A stretch of 8,423 bases of DNA from Coriobacteriia bacterium. Lineage in GTDB: Bacteria; Actinomycetota; Coriobacteriia; Anaerosomatales; JAUVQN01. Positions within the stretch are counted from its first letter, which is position 1. Each line of letters opens with the position of its first letter. Below, piece after piece: positions 1 to 5,190 of this stretch. The stretch covers positions 1 to 8,423 of the forward strand of contig JAUVQN010000057.1 of assembly GCA_030598125.1 (NCBI GenBank), given 5' to 3'. The notes beneath the pieces were generated by a model. The model saw only the letters and a list, made by a program, of their open reading frames with translations. It did not search any database and had not been told where the DNA came from. A program made the translations under genes and the position numbers.

Positions 1-420
1 ACCGCCACGTCGGAAGAGACCGATCCCGCCTCGGCTGTGGAAGGCCTCCGGGCGGGCGGAGTGCGCGTGGCGATGCCCCGGGTGGCGGGACCCCACACAC
101 TAGAGCTGCACTGGGTGGACGAACCGGCCGAACTCGTCACGGGCGCGTACGGCATCCTCGAGCCGTCACGACACGCCGCCCCCGCCGAGCCTCGCGTGAT
201 CGACGCCGCCCTCGTGCCGGGTGTGGCGTTCGACGCCGCCGGGCACCGACTCGGATTCGGTGGAGGCTACTACGACGTGCTGCTGCCCAGGCTGCGCGAG
301 AGCGCCCTCGTCATCGGACTTGCCTTCGACGAGCAGGTCGTGGACGAGGTGCCGACCGGATCCGACGACGCCACTGTGGACGTGGTGGTCACGCCCTCGG
401 GACTGCTTCGGGTGCTCTGA
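1..420 (+). CDS. 5-formyltetrahydrofolate cyclo-ligase, 3' part (cut by window edge)
   Basis: The open frame runs in from the left edge and ends at TGA 418-420, so about 139 C-terminal residues are visible and the true start lies outside. The family (5-FCL/MTHFS) uses ATP in the cytoplasm to convert 5-formyl-THF to 5,10-methenyl-THF, returning the folate to the one-carbon pool. The diagnostic motif is VPGVAFDAAGHRLGFGGGYY, at visible residues 72-91; it is the conserved phosphate- and folate-binding signature. The expected C-terminal pattern (a P-x-x-x-H-D turn, then a strand ending in VVT) is present, but His is replaced by Asp (GSDDATVDVVVT). The Arg that usually follows GGYYD is Val. A GTG at 37 opens an internal frame but is unlikely to be the start because the same frame stays open to base 1. 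It converges with the deacetylase gene, 64 bases away. Confidence 0.93.
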   Translation, partial: TATSEETDPASAVEGLRAGGVRVAMPRVAGPHTLELHWVDEPAELVTGAYGILEPSRHAAPAEPRVIDAALVPGVAFDAAGHRLGFGGGYYDVLLPRLRESALVIGLAFDEQVVDEVPTGSDDATVDVVVTPSGLLRVL

Positions 421-484
421 AGTCCCGCCGCTCGAGCCCCACGCCGCGCGCGACCCGAGCCCGCTCCGGAGCGTCGTGCAGCAC

Positions 485-1627
485 CTACTGCCAGGCCAGC
501 GAGGGGATCTCCTCCGTTGTCACGAACTCGTAGCCGCGGTCCTTGAGCCCCTGGATGATGGCGGGCAGCGCCTCGATCGTGGCAGTGCGGTCGCCGCCCC
601 CATCGTGCAGCAGGACGACCGACCCGCACTCGGAGGTGGAGAGGACCTCAGACGTGATCTGCTCGGGTGTGGGGCTTCTCCAGTCCTGCGGATCCACCGT
701 CCACAGCAGCACGTAGTTGCCGGCCTGCTCGCTCGCCGCATACACCGACGGCGTGTCGAGCCCTCCGGGCGGACGGTACCAGCCCGGCCTCACACCGGTC
801 GCGCGTTCGATCGCGTCCCGGCACGCATCGATCTCCGCCATCGCGGTCATGGGATGCCCGACGCGCGTGCGCACGTGCGTGTAGCTGTGATTCCCGACCA
901 TATGACCCTCCTCGACCACCCTGCGGGCGAGGTCGGGATGGAGATCCACTCTGCTGCCCAGCATGAAGAAGGTCGCATGGACCCGCTCGGCGGCGAGGAT
1001 GTCGAGGATGCGATCGGTCTGCCCCGGCCACGGACCGTCGTCGAACGTGAGCGCCACCACCTTGTCGTGCGGAGACAGCTCGACACGCCTGAGCACCATC
1101 GGCGCGGGCTCCTCGATGACACGCTCGTCGACCACCTGACCGCTGAGCTCTCCGAGCGTCAGCTCGCGCACTCCAACGGCACCGGGAGACACGAGCCGCA
1201 CGAAGGAACCCTCGCCTTCTTCGACGACGGGGATCGGGATCGGCTCCCGTTCCGTCATGAGGGGCTCGACCACGTCGTCGCCCGGTGCGGTCTGGACGTC
1301 CACGGGCCGCACGATCCGCATCCCCGGACCGACCGGCTCGCCGTCGGCACGCACGCCGACGGGCTCTCCCCGGCCGACCTCCACGACGCTCCCGTCGGAC
1401 GCCGCTACGACGTCCCCGTCGGACGACGTCACGAGCCCGGCGTCGATCAGGTCCTGGATCCGCGTCCCGACAGCCACGTCGTGCCGCACGCCGTCCACCG
1501 TCACGGGGATAGCGAGAAGCGGCGTCTGGAGGAACGCGATGAGCGCGAGCGACGCGACCGCGCCGACGGCCATCCTGACCGAGCCCACTCGCGTCTCTTT
1601 CGGACGCTCTACCTTCGAGAACGCCAC
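485..1627 (-). CDS. Membrane-anchored polysaccharide deacetylase (CE4) with DUF348-like and G5-like modules
   Basis: This 380-residue protein probably removes acetyl groups from extracellular glycan, most likely peptidoglycan GlcNAc or MurNAc. Layout: short basic N-terminus; one hydrophobic segment at about 19-41 (signal anchor); a DUF348-like ubiquitin-fold segment at about 41-108 (VTVDG start, GxxIxDLIDAG helix); a G5-like stretch at about 122-182; and the NodB/CE4 domain at about 188-375. CE4 motifs are intact: TFDDGP (194-199, metal Asp 195/196), H-S-Y-T-H (His247 and His251, metal ligands), RPPGG (285-289), DPQDW (312-316) and VVLLHDG (catalytic His341). I chose GTG 1627 because AGGA lies 5 bases upstream and overlaps the stop of the YbaK-like gene. 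A GTG at 1663 would add 12 residues but has no clear ribosome site and overlaps the upstream gene. It is the last gene of a run with the YbaK-like and GNAT genes. The substrate is inferred, not shown. Confidence 0.92.
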   Translation of the reverse strand: MAFSKVERPKETRVGSVRMAVGAVASLALIAFLQTPLLAIPVTVDGVRHDVAVGTRIQDLIDAGLVTSSDGDVVAASDGSVVEVGRGEPVGVRADGEPVGPGMRIVRPVDVQTAPGDDVVEPLMTEREPIPIPVVEEGEGSFVRLVSPGAVGVRELTLGELSGQVVDERVIEEPAPMVLRRVELSPHDKVVALTFDDGPWPGQTDRILDILAAERVHATFFMLGSRVDLHPDLARRVVEEGHMVGNHSYTHVRTRVGHPMTAMAEIDACRDAIERATGVRPGWYRPPGGLDTPSVYAASEQAGNYVLLWTVDPQDWRSPTPEQITSEVLSTSECGSVVLLHDGGGDRTATIEALPAIIQGLKDRGYEFVTTEEIPSLAWQ

Positions 1628-1634
1628 GCTCGTC

Positions 1635-2132
1635 CTATCTCGATATCGTCGCCCACCGGCCACCCGTGATGTCCGAGAGTGTCTCCAGGTCGAGCCTCAC
1701 GACCGAGTCCGGCGTGCCCGCTGCGGACCACACCTCTTCGAACCGCCGGAGCGAGTCGTCGATGAGCACCGGCAGCTCCCTCGGCAGATCGAACGGCGAT
1801 ACGCCGCCGATCGCGTATCCGGTCGCTCCGCGGACGGTGCCAGCATCCGCGATCGATGCCGTGTCCGCATCTGTCTCGCGCGCAATCGCCGTCTGGTCGC
1901 CCTTCCGGTCTCCCGCCACGAGCGCGAGGACGGGCTGCGATCCGGCGACGAACACCAGAGATTTCACGATCTGACCGAGCTCGCAACCGACGGCGTCGGC
2001 GACCATCTGGGCGGTCTTGGTGGACCGATCGAAGACGACGATCCCGTCGCCGATACCGCGGGTCGCTAGGAACATCCTGACCCGCTCGAGAGACCCAGCC
2101 TGAGCACCGGGTGTTCGCGGCTCCTGGGACAC
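1635..2132 (-). CDS. YbaK/EbsC family aminoacyl-tRNA deacylase-like protein
   Basis: The 165-residue product matches the YbaK/ProX/EbsC fold. Members hydrolyse mischarged tRNA (for example Cys-tRNA-Pro) in trans in the cytoplasm. Family signatures in order: SLERV helix (14-18); STKTA (37-41); GQIVKSLVF (53-61) with the conserved Lys57; a PVLALVAGD strand-turn (67-75); TGYAIGGVSPF (104-114), the substrate-pocket loop; then PVLIDDSL (121-128) and EVWSAAGTP (133-141). Length fits the family. GTG 2132 is preceded by GGAGGAGG a few bases upstream, which decides the start. The alternative GTG at 2177 overlaps the upstream GNAT stop by 7 bases and lacks a ribosome site. The gene lies 38 bases after the GNAT gene and 7 bases before the deacetylase. 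Which aminoacyl-tRNA it edits cannot be read from the sequence. Confidence 0.92.
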   Translation of the reverse strand: MSQEPRTPGAQAGSLERVRMFLATRGIGDGIVVFDRSTKTAQMVADAVGCELGQIVKSLVFVAGSQPVLALVAGDRKGDQTAIARETDADTASIADAGTVRGATGYAIGGVSPFDLPRELPVLIDDSLRRFEEVWSAAGTPDSVVRLDLETLSDITGGRWATISR

Positions 2133-2142
2133 GGCCTCCTCC
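2133..2142 (-). promoter_or_regulatory. Ribosome binding site deciding the YbaK-like start
   Basis: Minus-strand GGAGGAGG occupies 2142-2135. The first GGAGG ends 5 bases before GTG 2132. It is among the best matches to the 16S anti-SD in the window, and it argues against the longer frame opening at 2177. Confidence 0.8.
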
Positions 2143-2170
2143 GATGGCCCTCGGACCTGCCGAGAGTCCT

Positions 2171-2803
2171 TCAGCACTCGGAGTTAGCGTACGGTGCGGT
2201 CACCCGCTTGTGAACCCTGAGGGGTACGTGCAGCCCCTGGAGGACCGCTTCGACGTTCTCCGTGAGCGTCGCCAGGGATTTGAGTTTGAGCCGCATGAGC
2301 GGGAATTCCGGATGCGACCGCTCCACCACGAAGCCAGAGTCGGAGAGGAACTCCGCCGAGATCACCGGCAGGTCGGCGGATGGCCCGGAGAACCCGTACG
2401 CCTCGACGGCTCGCTCGCCGCGCAGGTACAGGTCGCGAAGCGCCGCGTGCAGGAGCAGCTTGCCGAGCCCCAGGTGGCGAGCCTCGTCCACGAGATGCAT
2501 GCACGCCAAGAACACCGCGTCGTCCGAGGGAGGGGATGCCGGGAAGTACTCCGCCTGTGGAAGGTAGCCGGGAGGCGCGTACTTCACGAAGCCGAGGACG
2601 ACGCCGTCCTCGATCGCGGCGCGACCGCAGTCGCCCCACTGCGCCTGCACGTAGTCGATCCATCCTCGGGAGAGCTCGACATCACATTTCGCGCCGCAGT
2701 GGCGCGGCAACCGTTCGCGAGACTCCCAGAACGCGCAGCCCACGCACGCGGACGGGAGATCCTCGACGAGATCGGAGGTCAGCGGTTCCATGCGACGGGG
2801 CAT
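2171..2803 (-). CDS. GNAT-family N-acetyltransferase with N-terminal cysteine cluster
   Basis: The 210-residue product is a cytoplasmic acetyl-CoA-dependent N-acetyltransferase of a type I recall as common in Actinobacteria, recognisable by a CxxC-x-FWE opening. The acetyl-CoA pyrophosphate loop (motif A, R/Q-x-x-G-x-G/A) is RHLGLG at 109-114, followed by the long helix and the strand AVEAYG (132-137). EFLSDSGF (151-158) matches the C-terminal family pattern. Cysteines fall at 20, 23, 36, 40 and 59: C-x2-C, C-x3-C, then one more. They could bind a metal or form a redox switch; that is inference. ATG 2803 was chosen because the frame upstream to 2908 would overlap the PRC-barrel gene and reads as low-complexity basic sequence. 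ATG 2791 is a second candidate. The gene follows a strong hairpin and precedes the YbaK-like gene by 38 bases. The substrate is unknown. Confidence 0.88.
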   Translation of the reverse strand: MPRRMEPLTSDLVEDLPSACVGCAFWESRERLPRHCGAKCDVELSRGWIDYVQAQWGDCGRAAIEDGVVLGFVKYAPPGYLPQAEYFPASPPSDDAVFLACMHLVDEARHLGLGKLLLHAALRDLYLRGERAVEAYGFSGPSADLPVISAEFLSDSGFVVERSHPEFPLMRLKLKSLATLTENVEAVLQGLHVPLRVHKRVTAPYANSEC

Positions 2804-2825
2804 CGTGCGCCTGCTTCTCCCTCCC

Positions 2826-2863
2826 GAGTCACCGATCGAGTGCGCTCGACCGCACCGTGACTC
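2826..2863 (-). terminator. Strong hairpin after the PRC-barrel gene (putative terminator)
   Basis: Outer arms GAGTCAC (2826-2832) and GTGACTC (2857-2863) pair for 7 bp. Inner arms CGATCGAG (2833-2840) and CTCGACCG (2845-2852) pair for 8 bp with one mismatch/wobble position and a 4-base loop. A 4-base bulge (2853-2856) lies on one side. The hairpin overlaps the PRC-barrel stop codon (2862-2864). There is no T-run, so it is either a GC-rich terminator without a U tract or an mRNA 3'-end stabiliser. Confidence 0.55.
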
Positions 2864-3539
2864 ACTCGTCGTCCTGGATGACATCCTTCCAGTCCTCGGC
2901 CAGTCCACGCATCCGCTTCCTCATCTTAGCCGCCGCGCGGCCCGCGGCGCGGGCGGCGTTCCGGGTCGTCTCGCCAGCCACGTGTTTCGCCACCGCGGTG
3001 CCCGCGCCGGCCGCGTGCGCGACGCCGCCCGTCGGCACCGTCTTCTCGACGACGTCGGTCACGACGACAGCCTCTCCGTCGAAACCCGAGACCTCGTCCA
3101 CCGGGATGGTGGTGCGGCCTACGGCCATGTCGGCCGTCGCGCCCTCGCTCAGCGTGATCTCCTGGACCCGACCGGTCTTGCGACCGATGAGGACATCCCG
3201 TACGCGGCCGACGTCCCTGCCGGTCTCCGTGCGGACGGGCATGTGCATCCACACGACCGCGGCGTCCCAGTCGGCCTCGGCATCCCTCGCCGCCTTCGCC
3301 GGCGAGGGGAAGCGCTTCGCGTCGTACGTGGCCTGTTCCGCGCCCTTGGGCACGCTCAACGCAGCGAACGGCAGGAATCTCGTGCTCAGTCCCACGACGC
3401 CCAGCACCGGTCTTCGATCGACCTCGAAGCCGACGGCCCGCGGCTCGGTCGGGGGGTAGAGCACGTGCTTGACGGCGCCGATCCGTTTGCCGTTCGCGCC
3501 GATGATTCTGAGCCCCTCGTAGAAGGAGGCCCTCGGCAT
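2862..3539 (-). CDS. PRC-barrel domain protein with two barrel repeats and an Ala/Arg-rich tail
   Basis: This 225-residue soluble protein appears to hold two PRC-barrel units, at about 5-67 (EGLRIIGANGKRIGAVKHVL start) and about 98-165 (PVRTETGRDVGRVRDVLIG, then TIPVDEVSGFDGEAVVV). The G-x-x-I/V-G-x-V-x-D/H-V pattern is the usual PRC-barrel signature. PRC-barrels occur in RimM, in photosynthetic reaction centre H subunits and in many small stress proteins, where they act as binding modules; no enzyme activity is expected. The tail (about 172-225) is rich in Ala and Arg with Lys, then acidic at the end (QDDE), suggesting an amphipathic helix or nucleic-acid contact. ATG 3539 has GAGGAG 7 bases upstream. 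The open frame continues to 3854 but there is arginine-rich antisense of the YtxH gene, so it is not used. The gene lies between two hairpins. Confidence 0.87.
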   Translation of the reverse strand: MPRASFYEGLRIIGANGKRIGAVKHVLYPPTEPRAVGFEVDRRPVLGVVGLSTRFLPFAALSVPKGAEQATYDAKRFPSPAKAARDAEADWDAAVVWMHMPVRTETGRDVGRVRDVLIGRKTGRVQEITLSEGATADMAVGRTTIPVDEVSGFDGEAVVVTDVVEKTVPTGGVAHAAGAGTAVAKHVAGETTRNAARAAGRAAAKMRKRMRGLAEDWKDVIQDDE

Positions 3540-3570
3540 ACCGCATCTCCTCGCAAGTCGTCCCATGCAA

Positions 3571-3608
3571 GGGGGCCGCGCCGACCTGTTCGTCGGCGGG
3601 CGGCCCCC
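3571..3608 (-). terminator. GC-rich hairpin between the YtxH-like and PRC-barrel genes
   Basis: Arms GGGGGCCGC+GCCGAC (3571-3585) and GTCGGC+GCGGCCCCC (3592-3608) give 9 + 6 bp, with a 2-base bulge (3598-3599) and a 6-base loop (3586-3591). On the minus strand it begins 31 bases after the YtxH stop and ends 31 bases before the PRC-barrel ATG. Only TT follows it, so it may be a partial terminator or attenuator that lowers PRC-barrel expression relative to YtxH. Confidence 0.55.
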
Positions 3609-3639
3609 GGCTGTCGTCTCGGTACCGCTCGGACGTCCG

Positions 3640-4116
3640 CTAGGCCTTCGCCGGCTCAGCGTCATCCTTCGCGTCGTCCTTCGCGTCCTTGCCGTCGCTC
3701 TTGGCCTTCGACGCGACGGCGTCGAGTCCCTCCTGCGCCTTCGCCTCGGCCTTGCCGACGCCCTTCTTGGTGGCAGTAGCCGCCTTGGAGACCGGCTCCT
3801 TCGAGGCTTCGGCCGTCGCTCCGACCTGCTCGCGGATCTTGCCGCGCGCCTCATCGTACTTGCCCTTGAGCTCTTCGCCCTTCTCGGAAGTGGTCTGCTT
3901 CCCCGTCTCGTACCATTCGGTCGCGCGCTCGACGCCGCCCTGGTACATCTCCTTGCCCTGGTCGTAGTACTCCTGCGACCTATCCACGATGATCTCTCGC
4001 GTCTCCTTGCCGGGCCTCGGCGCGAAGAGGACGCCGAGGATGGCTCCTATAGCGCCACCCAGCAGGAACGCGAACAGGACCGATCCCGGACCGGGACCTC
4101 TGTAGTCGTCGTACAT
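3640..4116 (-). CDS. YtxH-like membrane protein with long charged helical tail
   Basis: This 158-residue protein has a Gly/Pro N-terminus, one membrane helix at about 12-32 (GSVLFAFLLGGAIGAILGVL), and directly after it the YtxH hallmark LFAPRPGKETRE (30-41). A long, lysine- and glutamate-rich, probably helical cytoplasmic tail follows. It ends in short repeats of D-A-K-D, encoded by a 12-base tandem repeat near 3666-3687. YtxH-type proteins are general-stress proteins of unclear mechanism in Bacillus. The start is uncertain: GGAGG at 4130-4126 is 9 bases before ATG 4116 but only 3 before ATG 4122 (two more residues), so 4116 is preferred. A stress-type promoter box lies about 64 bases upstream. 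The gene follows ddl by 115 bases and precedes the PRC-barrel gene across a strong hairpin. Family assignment is good; function is not known. Confidence 0.88.
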   Translation of the reverse strand: MYDDYRGPGPGSVLFAFLLGGAIGAILGVLFAPRPGKETREIIVDRSQEYYDQGKEMYQGGVERATEWYETGKQTTSEKGEELKGKYDEARGKIREQVGATAEASKEPVSKAATATKKGVGKAEAKAQEGLDAVASKAKSDGKDAKDDAKDDAEPAKA

Positions 4117-4139
4117 GCGCATGCACCTCCGTGTGCAAC

Positions 4140-4152
4140 GGCCCGACGGGCC
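4140..4152 (-). other. Small leader hairpin upstream of the YtxH-like gene
   Basis: GGCCC-GAC-GGGCC forms a 5-bp all-GC stem with a 3-base loop, 9 bases upstream of the GGAGG of the YtxH-like gene. It may mark the end of the ddl transcript or modulate translation. It is short and lacks a T-run, so the function is a guess. Confidence 0.3.
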
Positions 4153-4179
4153 TGACAGAACCGTGCCGACGATAAGTTG

Positions 4180-4206
4180 TTACCCAAGTACGAGGGCGTG
4201 GGAACC
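4180..4206 (-). promoter_or_regulatory. Candidate SigB/SigF-type stress promoter for the YtxH-like gene
   Basis: On the minus strand GGTTCC (4206-4201) is followed, after a 15-base spacer, by GGGTAA (4185-4180). This fits the pattern known for SigB/SigF-group sigma factors (G-x-T-T type -35, N14-16, GGGTA-type -10). It lies between the ddl stop and the YtxH start, and YtxH-family proteins are classical general-stress genes in Bacillus. The match is by eye and the -35 is imperfect. Confidence 0.45.
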
Positions 4207-4231
4207 AGGGTAGCGCGGACTCCCGCCGAGG

Positions 4232-5179
4232 TCAGCCCCTAGCGAGGGCGCATAGCACGAGGCGGTCGACGAGATCCTCGAAGCCGAGCCCGACCGCCTC
4301 CGCCGCCATCGGCAGGAGCGACGTCTCCGTCATGCCCGGCGACGTGTTGCACTCGAGCACGTACGGCGTGCCCTCCTCGTCCAGCACCATGTCGACCCTG
4401 CTCACATCCCTGGCGCCCAGGAGCTCGTGCACCGTGCGGGCGAGTCTCCGCACCTCCGCGTCCACCTCTTCCGCGACGCGCGCGGGGATGTAGTACTCCG
4501 TCTCGCCCGGTGTGTACATCGCGGAAAAGTCGAAGAGCCCCGACTTCGCCTCGATCTCCACCGGCGGCAGCACCTCGATGCCGTCCTCGCCGTCGAGGAC
4601 GGAGACCGCGAGCTCACGGCCGCCGATCCACTGCTCGACCAGCGCCTTGTCGTTGAAGGAGAGCGCGGCGAGGAGAGCCTCGGGCAGCTCGTCCGCCGTC
4701 TCGACACGAGCCAGTCCCAGCGCGGAGCCCTGCTGGGCCGGCTTTACCGCGAGGGGGAAGTCGCCGACCGCCTTCACCAAGAGGTCGAGCGCGGTCGCTG
4801 CGCCCATCTGCTTGAAGGCGTCGGCTGTGAGTGTCGCCCACGGGGGCGTGGAGACGCCGTTCCTCGCGAACAACCGCTTCGAGATAGCCGTGTCCCAGGC
4901 GAGGGCCGATGCGAGCACGCCGGGGCCCGTATAGGGGATGCCGAGGAACTCCAACAGCTCCTGGACCGTCCCGTCCTCGCCGAACTTGCCATGGAGCGCG
5001 ATGTAGACCGCGTCCGGACGCTCGGAGCGGAGCGTCTCCACGAGGTCTTCCGTGATGTCGAGGGGGATCACGCGGTATCCCTTGGCGGCGAGCGCCGCGG
5101 TGACCCGCTCGCCGCTCCTCAGCGAGACGTCCCGTTCGAGCGAACGGCCCCCCATGAGGACCGCGATCTTCTTGCTCAC
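4232..5179 (-). CDS. ddl: D-alanine--D-alanine ligase
   Basis: This cytoplasmic ATP-grasp enzyme joins two D-alanines to make the terminal dipeptide of peptidoglycan precursors. The 315-residue product has the usual short (DdlB-like) length. Landmarks: GGRSLERDVSLRSG (10-23) with Glu15; ALHGKFGEDG (61-70) with His63; GIPYTG (80-85); ATP-binding Lys146 in VKPAQQGSALG; omega loop FDFSAMYTPGETEYYIPA (216-233) with Tyr222; Arg261/Asp263 in SRVDMVLDEEG; and LECNTSPGMT (275-284) with Glu276 and Asn278. By comparison with E. coli DdlB, the Lys before the loop Tyr is Met221, and the second Ser of GSS is Ala153. Tyr222 is retained, which favours D-Ala-D-Ala over D-lactate specificity. Start GTG 5179 has AGGGGG 7 bases upstream, overlapping the stop of the aminotransferase gene, so translation is probably coupled. 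Confidence 0.95.
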   Translation of the reverse strand: MSKKIAVLMGGRSLERDVSLRSGERVTAALAAKGYRVIPLDITEDLVETLRSERPDAVYIALHGKFGEDGTVQELLEFLGIPYTGPGVLASALAWDTAISKRLFARNGVSTPPWATLTADAFKQMGAATALDLLVKAVGDFPLAVKPAQQGSALGLARVETADELPEALLAALSFNDKALVEQWIGGRELAVSVLDGEDGIEVLPPVEIEAKSGLFDFSAMYTPGETEYYIPARVAEEVDAEVRRLARTVHELLGARDVSRVDMVLDEEGTPYVLECNTSPGMTETSLLPMAAEAVGLGFEDLVDRLVLCALARG

Positions 5180-5190
5180 GCCTCGACCCC

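Noticed and set aside
462..473. Perfect palindrome CGCTCCGGAGCG between convergent genes as a bidirectional terminator
   Set aside because: It is only 12 bases, allows just a 4-bp stem with a loop and has no T-run on either strand.
221..1669. Long plus-strand open frame of 482 codons over the deacetylase
   Set aside because: The translation is Arg/His/Pro-rich with no family motif and is antisense to a gene with complete CE4 motifs. It is a high-GC shadow.
2804..2908. N-terminal extension of the GNAT frame
   Set aside because: It would overlap the PRC-barrel gene and its terminator hairpin, and it reads as low-complexity basic sequence.
3540..3854. N-terminal extension of the PRC-barrel frame
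   Set aside because: The extra 105 residues are almost all Arg/Pro/Ser/Thr and are in another frame of the YtxH-like gene. ATG 3539 has its own good ribosome site.
4232..5179. VanA-type D-Ala-D-Lac ligase
   Set aside because: The omega-loop Tyr222 and His63/Glu15 are those of D-Ala-D-Ala ligases, and no vanH/vanX partners are present.
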